A DNA stretch of 64,000 nt from Mycolicibacter nonchromogenicus (lineage in GTDB: Bacteria > Actinomycetota > Actinomycetes > Mycobacteriales > Mycobacteriaceae), in assembly GCF_002101775.1 (NCBI RefSeq), contig NZ_LQPI01000040.1, forward strand, positions 62,001 to 126,000. The letters are read 5' to 3'. Positions within the stretch are counted from its first letter, which is position 1. Each line of letters opens with the position of its first letter. A program made the position numbers and the translations under genes. Below the pieces are notes generated by a model that saw only the letters and a list, made by a program, of their open reading frames with translations, was not told the DNA's origin and did no database searches. Positions 8,309 through 17,107 of the stretch are shown here, in pieces.

Positions 8309-8533
8309 TGCAGGTTCCCTTCCTTGACAGAAAGACAGCGGACAGTCATCCTTCAACTGTCGGATTACGTGTCAGTCTTACCAGCTGAGATGTCGACGCG
8401 TCAATTGGCAAAAACGCTCGTTAGCACTGTAATTCACTGCCAAGCCAAGTGCATGGCAGCGTGCATCGCGGCGAGAAATGTAGGTTCAGATCCGACATTT
8501 GTCGGCTGAATGCAAGAGGGGCTGGGTGGCTGG
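8309..8533. promoter_or_regulatory. Divergent promoter region, P450 operon / aldehyde dehydrogenase operon
   Basis: A 225-bp gap with no gene. It contains two inverted repeats: GACAGT - nine bases - ACTGTC at 8341-8361, close to the P450 start, and CCGACA-TT-TGTCGG at 8492-8505, 28 bases before the aldehyde dehydrogenase start. Both are possible operators for the TetR protein encoded at the end of the P450 operon. They do not resemble the 16-bp motif found from 12.4 to 53 kb, which suggests separate control of this left block. Confidence 0.5.
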
Positions 8534-9994
8534 ATGGCCGATCCACAGACGCTGGTCGACGACTACGGGCACTACATCGACGGGCGGTGGGTCGATGCCG
8601 ATACCGGACGTTATGACGTCGTCAACCCGGCAACCGAGCAGGTGATGGCGTCGGCACCGAACGCGAGCGTCGACCTCGTCGGGAAGGCCGTCGAAGCGGC
8701 GCGCAACGCGTTCGACTCGGGCGTGTGGTCGCAGGCCGCACCCGCTGAGCGAGCCGACTGCATCCAGCAGCTCAGCGCGGCACTACTGGCCCACGCTGAA
8801 GAGATCTATGCGGTGGCGCAGGCCGAATGGGGCTGCACGGCCAACGAACGGATCATTCATGTCGAAGGCCCCGCTTTCATGGTGGGGAATGCCGCAGGGT
8901 TGGCGCGGGAGCCGGCAGAGGCGCCGCTTGACGCCTGGGGCGCTTCGGGAAAGACACTGCTGCGTTACGAGCCCCTCGGGGTCGTATCGATCCTGACGCC
9001 GTGGAATTTCCCGCACACGCTCAACGCGATGAAGGTCGGTGCGGCGCTCGCGGCCGGCAACACGATTGTGCTCAAGCCGTCGCCACTGACGCCGCTGGCT
9101 GCGCTGGTGCTGGCGCGTCTGATCGATGAAGAGACCGATATCCCGCCCGGTGTGGTCAATGTGGTGACCCCCGACAGCGTCGCGGCCAGTGCGGCCCTGA
9201 CCCAGGACCCACGCGTGGACATGGTCAGTTTCACCGGAAGCTCCGCGGTGGGACGCGCGGTGATGGCTGCTGCCGCACCGACGATGAAACGCGTGCTGCT
9301 GGAATGCGGCGGCAAGTCGGCCGCCATTCTCACCGACGATGTCGAGGTCACCGACGAACTGCTGTCACGACTGCTCTTCGAATGCTGCACCCTGCACGCG
9401 GGTCAGGCCTGCATTCTCAACAGTCGGTTGCTGCTTCCGGCGTCGCTTCACGACGACGTGGTCGGGCGGTTGGCCGAGCTGGCGCGCGGCGCCGTGGTCG
9501 GCGATCCCACCGACGCTTCGGTCACCGTGGGCCCACTGATCAGCGCCGAGCATTTGGATCGGGTCGAGGGCTTCGTCAACCGAGCGATATCCGACGGGGC
9601 GACCGTGGTCACCGGTGGGCGTCGCCCCAAGGAGCTGCCTACCGGTTTCTACTTCGAACCGACCATCCTCACCGACGCGACGCCTTCCTGTGCCATTGCC
9701 CAGGAAGAGGTCTTCGGGCCGGTGCTGACCGTGCTGCGCTACCGCGATGACGACGAGGCCGTCGCCATCGCCAACAATTCGCAGTACGGTCTCGGCGGGG
9801 CGGTGTGGGCTGGTGATGTCGACCGGGCCGTCGCGATCGCGCGCCGTATCAGGACCGGCCAGATCTCCATCAACGGAACGATCGCCGGGGATGCGCCGTT
9901 CGGCGGCTTCGGGCAGAGCGGCATAGGGCGCGAGGGCGGTGTGCTCGGGCTCCGGTCGTACATGGAGCCCAAAGTGATCGGGGTGCCTGCATGA
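8534..9994 (+). CDS. NAD(P)-dependent aldehyde dehydrogenase
   Basis: 486 residues, standard ALDH superfamily length. Catalytic residues are all visible: Asn158 in PWNFP, Lys181 in LKPSP, Glu257 in LLECGGKS and nucleophile Cys293 in AGQAC; NAD-loop FTGSSAVG at about 233-240. It would oxidise an aldehyde, for example one formed by the adjacent P450 from a terminal alcohol, to the acid. ATG 8534 is preferred to ATG 8510 because a GAGGGG stretch lies between them and the family N-terminus (a tyrosine-rich YGHYIDGRW motif) starts shortly after. Its stop overlaps the next start (ATGA), so it is coupled to the CoA transferase. Confidence 0.93.
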   Translation: MADPQTLVDDYGHYIDGRWVDADTGRYDVVNPATEQVMASAPNASVDLVGKAVEAARNAFDSGVWSQAAPAERADCIQQLSAALLAHAEEIYAVAQAEWGCTANERIIHVEGPAFMVGNAAGLAREPAEAPLDAWGASGKTLLRYEPLGVVSILTPWNFPHTLNAMKVGAALAAGNTIVLKPSPLTPLAALVLARLIDEETDIPPGVVNVVTPDSVAASAALTQDPRVDMVSFTGSSAVGRAVMAAAAPTMKRVLLECGGKSAAILTDDVEVTDELLSRLLFECCTLHAGQACILNSRLLLPASLHDDVVGRLAELARGAVVGDPTDASVTVGPLISAEHLDRVEGFVNRAISDGATVVTGGRRPKELPTGFYFEPTILTDATPSCAIAQEEVFGPVLTVLRYRDDDEAVAIANNSQYGLGGAVWAGDVDRAVAIARRIRTGQISINGTIAGDAPFGGFGQSGIGREGGVLGLRSYMEPKVIGVPA

Positions 9995-12345
9995 CCGGGG
10001 CCTTGGCGGGACTGCGGGTCGTCGAGATCGGCGGACAGATCGCCGGCCCGTACTGCACCAAACTGTTGGCCGACCTCGGTGCGGAGGTCCACAAGGTCGA
10101 GCCACCGGCCGGCGACCCCCTGCGGGCCTGGGGATCAGACGGCGGGCTGTTCGCATATCTGAATGCCGGGAAGTCCGCTACCACGGCGGATCCGGCGGTT
10201 TCGGTGAACATCGATGCGGTGCAGGAGCTGATCGCCGGTGCTGACCTGCTGGTCGAGAGTCTCGCACCGGGGACTCTTGATGGCTGGGGCCTGGACGCCG
10301 ATGTTCTGCAACGCCTGAATCCGCGACTGGTGGTGGTGCGGATCTCGGGATTCGGACAGCATGGTCCGCTGCGCGGCAGGGAGACGACGCCGCTGACCAT
10401 GCAGGCGGCCGCGGGGTGGGTCAACGACCGGGAACCGGGCCGACCCCCCGTACAGGCCGGCCTGCGCATCCCGGAATACATCGCGGGCGGCTACGCGGCG
10501 ATGGCGGCGCTGACCGCCGTGCGCATTGCCGCCGCCGGTGTCGACCACCTTGTCGAGGTGGACGTGTCCGTACTCGAATGTCTGCTCGCCACGCTGCCGT
10601 ACCCGATGTTGATGGCCGAACGCCTCATGAAGATGGGCCTACCGGGCAATGCCAAAGGCGCCCCGATGCTGGGAATCGTCAAGGCTGCCGACGGGTGGGT
10701 CGGCATCAACTGCCTGACCGGGCAGCACTGGCTTGATGTGTGCGCCATGGTCGGGCTGCCGGAGTTCGCCGAACATCAGATCGCCATCATGATCGGCGGA
10801 CCCGAACGCGAAGAGTTCTTCGCCAAGGTGCAACCGTGGCTCGATGCCATGCCGGTCGCCGAGATCGTGGAGCTGAGCCAGGCGATGCGGATTCCGGCCG
10901 CGCCCGTCACCGACGGCGCGACGATTCTGCACTGTCCCCAGTTCGCCGAACGTGGATTCTTCGTCGAGCAACCCGGTTTCGGCGGCAGCTCCACCCGCCC
11001 GGGGGCACCGTTCCGGCTGTCCAAGACACCGGTACCCGCGCCGCGCCAGGCACCCGCACTGTCCTCGTCCCGCACCGGTTGGTCAGCCACCACCAAGGGA
11101 TTCACCCCGGCGACCGATGTCACGCAGCCCTTTGCCGGCCTGAAGGTATTCGACCTGAGCACCTTCTGGGCCGGGGCCTACCTCACCTGCTACCTGGGTG
11201 CGTTCGGTGCCGACGTGGTCAAGGTCGAGTCGATTCAGCGGCCGGACGGGCATCGCTATTCCGGCTCCTTGCTGCGCACCGGCGACGACTGGTACGAGCG
11301 CGGGCCGCTGTGGCAGGGAACGAACCTCAACAAGCGCGATATCACGCTGGACCTCTCGTCGGAAGCCGGTCGTGACCTCGCGCTGCGGCTGGCCGCCGAA
11401 GCCGACGTGGTCGTGGAGAACTTCTCCCCGCGCGTGGTGGAGCAGTTCGGTCTGGACTACGACTCCCTGCTGGCACTGAATCCCGGCGTCATCATGGTTC
11501 GGATGCCTGGCTTCGGACTGGCCGGACCGTGGCGCGACTATGTCGGCTGGGCGCTGAACATCGAACAGCTGTCCGGGATGTCGGCGTCGACCGGATACCC
11601 GGATGGTCCCCCGTGCAACCTGCAGGGTCCGGCCGATCCGATCGCCGGTGTCCACGCCGCGGTGGCTCTGCAGGCCGCGATCGAACACCGAAATCGGACC
11701 GGCGAAGGCCAACTCATCGAGGTGGCCCAGATTGAGGTCGGGGCCGCGGTGGCCGCCGAGCCCGTCATCGAGTTCTCGCTGACCGGTCAGCTGCCGCAAC
11801 GCGAGGGCAATCGTCACCGTGAGTACGTTCAGGGTGTTTATCCGACGTCGAGCGCCGATGATTGGGTGGCGCTTTCGGTACGCGATGACCAGGACTGGGC
11901 TGCGTTCGCGGAGGCTGCCGGCCAGCCCGCTCTGGTCGAAGATGCGCGATTCGCCACCGCGCAGGCGCGGCGGACCAATCACGATGCATTCGATGCCGTG
12001 GTGGCGGCGTGGACCCGGGAGTGTGAACCGGCGGCGATAGTCGAAGAACTCAGCAGTCGGGGGATACCCGCCGAACGGGTGCTGACACCCGACCGCATGT
12101 ATGAGATCGAACAGTTGGACGTCCGGGAGTTCTACCAGGAGCTGCACCATCCGATTACGGGCGCCCATCGCTATCCCGGCTGGCCGTTCCGGATCTCCCC
12201 CGGACCTGACCAGCATCACCGCTCGGCGCCGCCGACCCTCGGCCAGCACAATGCGGAGGTGCTGTCGGAGCTGGGCCTGAGCGCGGAGCAGATCGAGGCG
12301 TTGCGGGCCGGCGATGTGATCGGTGAGCGTCTTCGGGATCAATAG
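9991..12345 (+). CDS. Tandem-domain family III CoA transferase (CaiB/BaiF fusion)
   Basis: 784 residues, twice the usual size, made of two complete family III domains: residues about 1-360 (GLRVVEIGGQIAGPYCTKLL, ADLGAEVHKVE) and about 375-784 (GLKVFDLSTFWAGAYLTCYL, GAFGADVVKVE). The normally catalytic Asp is seen in domain 2 as A-D-P-I-A-G, while the aligned place in domain 1 reads P-E-Y-I-A-G, so domain 1 may be impaired or use Glu. Family III enzymes are intertwined dimers, and a fusion would make one polypeptide act as a dimer. Start ATG overlaps the ALDH stop. It would activate a carboxylic acid made by the aldehyde dehydrogenase as a CoA thioester. Confidence 0.9.
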   Translation: MTGALAGLRVVEIGGQIAGPYCTKLLADLGAEVHKVEPPAGDPLRAWGSDGGLFAYLNAGKSATTADPAVSVNIDAVQELIAGADLLVESLAPGTLDGWGLDADVLQRLNPRLVVVRISGFGQHGPLRGRETTPLTMQAAAGWVNDREPGRPPVQAGLRIPEYIAGGYAAMAALTAVRIAAAGVDHLVEVDVSVLECLLATLPYPMLMAERLMKMGLPGNAKGAPMLGIVKAADGWVGINCLTGQHWLDVCAMVGLPEFAEHQIAIMIGGPEREEFFAKVQPWLDAMPVAEIVELSQAMRIPAAPVTDGATILHCPQFAERGFFVEQPGFGGSSTRPGAPFRLSKTPVPAPRQAPALSSSRTGWSATTKGFTPATDVTQPFAGLKVFDLSTFWAGAYLTCYLGAFGADVVKVESIQRPDGHRYSGSLLRTGDDWYERGPLWQGTNLNKRDITLDLSSEAGRDLALRLAAEADVVVENFSPRVVEQFGLDYDSLLALNPGVIMVRMPGFGLAGPWRDYVGWALNIEQLSGMSASTGYPDGPPCNLQGPADPIAGVHAAVALQAAIEHRNRTGEGQLIEVAQIEVGAAVAAEPVIEFSLTGQLPQREGNRHREYVQGVYPTSSADDWVALSVRDDQDWAAFAEAAGQPALVEDARFATAQARRTNHDAFDAVVAAWTRECEPAAIVEELSSRGIPAERVLTPDRMYEIEQLDVREFYQELHHPITGAHRYPGWPFRISPGPDQHHRSAPPTLGQHNAEVLSELGLSAEQIEALRAGDVIGERLRDQ

Positions 12346-12398
12346 CGCCGCAGGCCGGGAGGACATCCGAAGGCATTGGCACGTTCGGCACCCGATGT

Positions 12399-12414
12399 GA
12401 GAACAGTCATTTAC
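12399..12414 (+). promoter_or_regulatory. Candidate operator 1 of the 16-bp motif, upstream of mceA
   Basis: GAGAACAGTCATTTAC, 43 bases before the mceA start. It matches 14 of 16 positions of the site at 21944 (GATAACAATCATTTAC). It is the only clear motif in the 112-bp gap between the CoA transferase and mceA. Confidence 0.55.
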
Positions 12415-12457
12415 AGTTGGTGAAAGGTTCGCTTTCCTGGTCGTGGAGGGGCGGTCG

Positions 12458-13660
12458 ATGGCAATGACCAACGGTCGGGGGAGCCTATTGCGCGCCGGCG
12501 TAGGGGTTGCCACGATTGTCGCCGTCGGGTCGGTCATTTGGTTTGCCGCACAACTGTTCAACGGGGCTCTGTTCGACCGGTCGGTGCCGGTCACCGTCAT
12601 CGTCGACCGAGCCGGACTGATGATGAACCCGGCGGCAAAGGTCAAGATGCGCGACGTCGAGGTCGGCAGAGTCGCCTCGGTCGAGGAACGCGGTGACGGC
12701 ACCGCGGTCATTCGTCTGGCGCTGGATCCGGCCAGTCTGAAAATGATTCCGGCCAACGTGGCCGTAGACATTTCGGCGACAACGGTTTTCGGATCCAAGT
12801 ATGTGCAGCTGAGCGCCCCGCAGACTGCCCCGGTGGGAACTTTGCGAGCCGGTCAGGTCATCGCCGCCGACCGGGTCACCGTGGAGGTCAACACGGTCTT
12901 CCAGCAGCTGGACGAACTGGTCTCGGCGGTGCAACCCGAGAAGTTGAACACCGTGGTCACCGCGCTTGCCACCGGGTTGGGCGGTCGTGGCCAGAAGCTG
13001 GGCAGCACCGTCACCGACTCCGAAGACCTGCTCACCCGGCTGAGGCCCAGCCTGCCCAGTCTTCGCCACGACCTGGCCGAGACGCCGGCAGTTGCGAGCA
13101 CGTTCGCCGATGCGATGCCCGATCTGATGACGACACTGAGGAATTCGAGTCGGCTCAGTGGGGTGATCGTCGATGAGCAGGACAATCTGGATCGTTCCCT
13201 GATCAGCCTGGTCGGTTTGGCCGACCTCGGCAATGAGGTGATCGGCGGTAACCGGGGAGCGCTGTCCGATACCCTGCGTCTGCTGGTGCCGACCACCGAT
13301 CTGCTGAACCGCTACAGCCCGGCCCTGTACTGCCTGCTGAGCGGGTTGATCCCGTTGGTCAAAGCTCCACCGCTGCGACTGCCCGGGGCGGAAGTCAGCA
13401 CCGGTTTCACCTGGGGCGTGGAACGCTACCGCTACCCACAAGATCTGCCGAAAGTGGCAGCTACCGGCGGACCGCAGTGCGTGGGACTGCCTGTTCAGTT
13501 CGAGAAACGCCCGCCCTATGTGGTGGCCGATACCGGCGCCAACCCCTACCGATACGGCAACCCCGGCATCGTGCTCAACGCCGATGGGCTCAAACAGGCG
13601 CTGTTCGGCCCGACCGACGGCCCACCGCGCAACAGCATGCAGATCGGGCACCCGGGGTGA
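12458..13660 (+). CDS. mceA: MceA-type lipid-transport protein
   Basis: 400 residues. One N-terminal membrane helix (about 11-33), an MCE/MlaD beta-barrel domain (about 44-121, with VKMRDVEVGRVASVE and the FGSKYVQLSAP signature) and a long alpha-helical region ending in a cysteine-containing tail. Mce proteins form a hetero-hexameric periplasm-spanning tube that carries lipids to a YrbE/MlaE permease. ATG 12458 is chosen because GGAGGGG lies just before it. This is the first of six mce genes in the order A-F, each overlapping the next. Unusually, no yrbE pair precedes it in this window. Confidence 0.93.
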   Translation: MAMTNGRGSLLRAGVGVATIVAVGSVIWFAAQLFNGALFDRSVPVTVIVDRAGLMMNPAAKVKMRDVEVGRVASVEERGDGTAVIRLALDPASLKMIPANVAVDISATTVFGSKYVQLSAPQTAPVGTLRAGQVIAADRVTVEVNTVFQQLDELVSAVQPEKLNTVVTALATGLGGRGQKLGSTVTDSEDLLTRLRPSLPSLRHDLAETPAVASTFADAMPDLMTTLRNSSRLSGVIVDEQDNLDRSLISLVGLADLGNEVIGGNRGALSDTLRLLVPTTDLLNRYSPALYCLLSGLIPLVKAPPLRLPGAEVSTGFTWGVERYRYPQDLPKVAATGGPQCVGLPVQFEKRPPYVVADTGANPYRYGNPGIVLNADGLKQALFGPTDGPPRNSMQIGHPG

Positions 13661-14685
13661 GCGGCTTAGGAAGAACACTCGTCAAGTTCGGCGCGTTCGC
13701 TCTGGTGATGTTCCTGGTGACGGTCGGACTCGTCGTGGTGTTCAGTGAGTACCGCGGCGGACGGGGGACCACGTACTCGGCGACATTTGCCGACAGCTCG
13801 GGGTTGAAGTCCGGTGACTCGGTGCGAGCCGCGGGGCTGCGGGTGGGGACGGTGACCGCCGTGTCGCTCAAGCCGGACAAGACCGTGGTGGTCGACTTCA
13901 CCGCGGAGCCATCGGTCGTCCTGACGGTCGGCACCCGGGTGGCCGTGCGCTATCTGAACCTGGTGGGCGACCGATACCTGGAGTTGGTCGATTCGCCCGG
14001 CTCCACCGCTGTCCTGGCGGCGGGCAGTCACATACCGATCGATCGGACGGCGCCGGCTCTCGATCTCGACGTGCTCCTGGGGGGCCTCAAACCGGTGATC
14101 CAGGGGCTCAACCCGGCAGACGTCAACACACTCACGGCGTCCCTCGTGCAGATCATGCAGGGCCAAGGTCCCACGATGGAATCGCTGTTCTCCAAGACGT
14201 CGGCGTTCACCACCACATTGGCAGACAACCAGCAGGTGCTCGAGCAGTTGATCGACAACCTCAACACCGCGATGGCGTCGATGTCACGAGACGGCGACCA
14301 ATTCGCCGCAACCATCCGGCGGCTGGATCGGCTGGCCGGTGAACTGGCACAGGAACGGGAGCCGATAGGCGCCGCGATCGACGCGCTGAGCGCCGGAACC
14401 ACCTCACTTGCCCAACTGCTCACGCAGGCCCGACCACCGCTGACCGCGACGATCGCCGAACTGGGACGGTTGGCTCCCAACCTCGAGGGAGGCAACGACG
14501 ATCTCGATGCCGCCCTGATCAAGGCGCCGGACAACTATCGCAAGCTTGCCCGAATCGGGGCGTACGGCAGCTTCCTGAACTACTACCTGTGCGGCATCCA
14601 GATCCGGGTGAGCGACCTGCAGGGACGAACCGCGGTGTTCCCGTGGGTCAAGCAGGAAACCGGAAGGTGTGCCGAGGAACCATGA
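13657..14685 (+). CDS. mceB: MceB-type lipid-transport protein
   Basis: 342 residues from the GTG that overlaps the mceA stop (GTGA). Membrane helix about 9-29, MCE domain about 37-115 (SGLKSGDSVRAAGLRVGTVT, then LVGDRYLELVD), then a helical barrel-extending region (QVLEQLIDNLNTAMASMSRD) and a short C-terminus with NYYLCGIQIRV. Length and order identify it as the B subunit of the hexamer. The upstream open reading in the same frame overlaps mceA and has no homology. Confidence 0.93.
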   Translation: MSGLGRTLVKFGAFALVMFLVTVGLVVVFSEYRGGRGTTYSATFADSSGLKSGDSVRAAGLRVGTVTAVSLKPDKTVVVDFTAEPSVVLTVGTRVAVRYLNLVGDRYLELVDSPGSTAVLAAGSHIPIDRTAPALDLDVLLGGLKPVIQGLNPADVNTLTASLVQIMQGQGPTMESLFSKTSAFTTTLADNQQVLEQLIDNLNTAMASMSRDGDQFAATIRRLDRLAGELAQEREPIGAAIDALSAGTTSLAQLLTQARPPLTATIAELGRLAPNLEGGNDDLDAALIKAPDNYRKLARIGAYGSFLNYYLCGIQIRVSDLQGRTAVFPWVKQETGRCAEEP

Positions 14686-15761
14686 TCAGATACCGCGGTG
14701 GACAACTGGTGCGGGGCGGCATCCTTGGGTCCGTTCTCATCCTGCTGATCATTGCCGTGGGCATGCAACCGGAGCTGCTCACCCTCTGGGTGACGTCGAC
14801 TCGCTATCAGGCCGAGTTCGTGGAGGCGGGCGGGCTCAGCGTCGGCAACAAGGTGACGGTTTCCGGGATCAAGGTCGGATCGGTCACCGACGTCTCTTTG
14901 GTGCGTGGCCGGGCGATGGTCGACTTCACCGTCGAGCGCAAGGTGGTGCTGGGTACGGAGACCACCGCCCACATCCGCACCGGCACCCTGCTCGGTGAGC
15001 GAATCCTCACGCTCGAGTCCGCCGGCCCGGGGGCGCTTGCTCCCCGATCGGTGATTCCGGCCGCACGGACGGCATCGCCGTATGCACTGTCCGAGGCCGT
15101 CGGCGAACTGGCGGCCAACACCGCCGGAACCAGCCTCGACACTCTGAACCAATCACTGGACACACTTGCCGACACCATCAACGAGATCGCTCCGCAGCTC
15201 GGTCCCACCTTCGACGGCCTGACCCGCCTGTCGAGATCGATCAACAGCCGCAATCAGCAGGTGAGCGCGCTGCTGGACTCCACCCGGAAGGTCGTCGGAA
15301 CCCTCGCCGACCACACCCAGCAGGTCAACCAACTCATTCTCAACTCCAACGATCTGTTGGCCGTCCTGGTGCCGCGGCGGCAGGCTATCGTCGCGCTGCT
15401 GGCGGCGACCTCCGCCCTGTCTCGGGAGCTGTCGGCTCTGATCGCCGAAAACGAGCAGGCTCTGGCCCCGATGCTGGCGAAGTTGAACTCGGTGACGGCG
15501 GTGCTGGAAAAGAATCGGGACGACCTGGCCGAGGCGCTTCCGGGCCTGACCAAATACCTGTCCACCCTGAGCGAGATCGTCTCCAACGGGCCGTTTTACA
15601 CCGCGTACGTGCCGAACCTGATCCCGGGACAGTTCACCCAGGCATTCCTGGACTACATGTTCGGATTCAGGAGGGGCGTCGATGCCGGTCAGCCTCCTGA
15701 CAACGCCGGACCGCGCGCCGAACTCCCGTTCCCGTACAACGGAATCCCGGAGCGGCCGTGA
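14682..15761 (+). CDS. mceC: MceC-type lipid-transport protein
   Basis: 359 residues; ATG overlaps the mceB stop (ATGA) and GAGGAACC precedes it. N-terminal membrane helix about 13-28, MCE domain about 40-118 (GGLSVGNKVTVSGIKVGSVT and LLGERILTLES), then a helical region and the LSEIVSNGPFYTAYVPNLIPG block typical of MceC. C-terminal tail is short and proline-containing. A tube subunit of the same complex. Confidence 0.93.
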   Translation: MIRYRGGQLVRGGILGSVLILLIIAVGMQPELLTLWVTSTRYQAEFVEAGGLSVGNKVTVSGIKVGSVTDVSLVRGRAMVDFTVERKVVLGTETTAHIRTGTLLGERILTLESAGPGALAPRSVIPAARTASPYALSEAVGELAANTAGTSLDTLNQSLDTLADTINEIAPQLGPTFDGLTRLSRSINSRNQQVSALLDSTRKVVGTLADHTQQVNQLILNSNDLLAVLVPRRQAIVALLAATSALSRELSALIAENEQALAPMLAKLNSVTAVLEKNRDDLAEALPGLTKYLSTLSEIVSNGPFYTAYVPNLIPGQFTQAFLDYMFGFRRGVDAGQPPDNAGPRAELPFPYNGIPERP

Positions 15762-17107
15762 TGACACTGCGAAGTGCGCCACGGTGGTTGGCCGTTGTGG
15801 GCGCGGTCGCCCTGATCGCGGTGATGCTGGTCGGCGCGGGCCTGATCATCCGCGGGACGGTGTTCAAACCCAAGACGTTCAGCGCGTCATTCACCAAGGC
15901 CACCGGCATCTACCCGGGGGACCAGGTACGAGTCGCCGGGGTGAAGGTCGGCACGATCAAAGCCATCGAACCGGAGGGTGATCGCGTTCGGCTCACCTTC
16001 ACGGTCGCACACGACGTACCGGTGCCGGCCGAGGCATCGGCGGTCATCGTCGCCCCGAATCTGATCTCCGCACGGTATGTGCAACTGACTCCGGCCTATG
16101 TTGACAGCGGGCCCACCCTGCCCGACGGTGCGGTGATTCCGCTGGAGCGCACCGGCATTCCGGTGGAGTGGGATGAGGTCAAGGAGCAGCTCAACAGGCT
16201 GGCCACCGAACTCGGCTCCGGCGACGGCGTCTCGGGCACGGCACTGTCGCGATTGGTCGACAGCACTGCCGCCGCGTTCGCCGGCAACGGTGACAAGTTC
16301 AGAGAGACGCTGCGCCAGCTGGCCGGGACGGGCCGTATCCTGGCCGAAGGCAGCGGTGATCTGGTCGAGACGATCAAGAATCTCGCTGTGTTCATCGGGG
16401 CACTGCGCGACAGCAACACCCAGATCGTGCAGTTCCAGGACCGACTCGCGACGTTGACCAGCGTCATCGACGGCAGCAGATCCGACCTCGATGCGGCACT
16501 GGCCGACATCGCCGGGATCGTGGCGGACGTACGACGTTTCGTCGCCGGCACGCGGGACGGTGCCGCCGAGCAGATCCAGCGGCTGGCCACGGTCACCCAG
16601 GTGCTCGTCGACGGCCAGCGCAATCTCGAGCAGCTCCTTCATGTCAGTCCCACGGCGATCGCCAATACGCTGAACTTTTTCGATCCCCGCGACGGGGGGA
16701 TCGTCGGCACCTTCGCCTTCGCCAACTTCTCCAATCCGTTGAAGTTCATCTGCGGGGCGATCGGCGCGGTCGAGAACGTCACCGCGACGGAGTCGGCCAA
16801 GCTGTGCGCTCAGTACCTCGGACCGGCGTTGAACGCCATGGACTTCAACTATCTGCCGTTCGGGGTCAATCCGTTCTTGGCTGCGGTGCCGCCGGCGCAG
16901 GACTACACCTACACCGTGCCTGAACTGGCTCCGGGTGGGTCGGGTCCTTCCCCGGGACCACCGGAGACGCCACCGGCGATATCGGCCTATACCGGTGCCG
17001 ACAACGATGTCCCCCCACCGGCGGGGTACGTTCCGCCGCCGCACGGTCCGAGCAGTCTGCCCGAGCTGCTGTTGCCCGGACAGCCGGACGAGGGCGCCGG
17101 CCGATGA
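15758..17107 (+). CDS. mceD: MceD-type lipid-transport protein
   Basis: 449 residues from GTG 15758 overlapping the mceC stop; the adjacent ATG at 15761 is the alternative start. Membrane helix about 9-31, MCE domain about 38-117 (KATGIYPGDQVRVAGVKVGTIK, NLISARYVQLTP), helical region, a conserved NPLKFICGAIGAVENVTATE segment, and a proline/glycine-rich tail (about 385-449) as in other MceC/MceD proteins. The four-base overlap with mceE shows tight coupling. Confidence 0.93.
   Translation: MMTLRSAPRWLAVVGAVALIAVMLVGAGLIIRGTVFKPKTFSASFTKATGIYPGDQVRVAGVKVGTIKAIEPEGDRVRLTFTVAHDVPVPAEASAVIVAPNLISARYVQLTPAYVDSGPTLPDGAVIPLERTGIPVEWDEVKEQLNRLATELGSGDGVSGTALSRLVDSTAAAFAGNGDKFRETLRQLAGTGRILAEGSGDLVETIKNLAVFIGALRDSNTQIVQFQDRLATLTSVIDGSRSDLDAALADIAGIVADVRRFVAGTRDGAAEQIQRLATVTQVLVDGQRNLEQLLHVSPTAIANTLNFFDPRDGGIVGTFAFANFSNPLKFICGAIGAVENVTATESAKLCAQYLGPALNAMDFNYLPFGVNPFLAAVPPAQDYTYTVPELAPGGSGPSPGPPETPPAISAYTGADNDVPPPAGYVPPPHGPSSLPELLLPGQPDEGAGR

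Noticed and set aside
8510..8533. ATG 8510 as start of the aldehyde dehydrogenase
   Set aside because: No Shine-Dalgarno upstream; ATG 8534 has a GAGGGG element and begins closer to the conserved family N-terminus.
8309..8533. Copy of the 16-bp motif in the P450/ALDH promoter
   Set aside because: Only fragments such as GAGAAATG were found, without the second half-site.
11083..12798. Long open frame on the minus strand opposite the CoA transferase fusion
   Set aside because: Shadow of a high-GC gene: low-complexity Arg/Pro/Gly content, no recognisable domain, and the plus-strand gene has clear family motifs.
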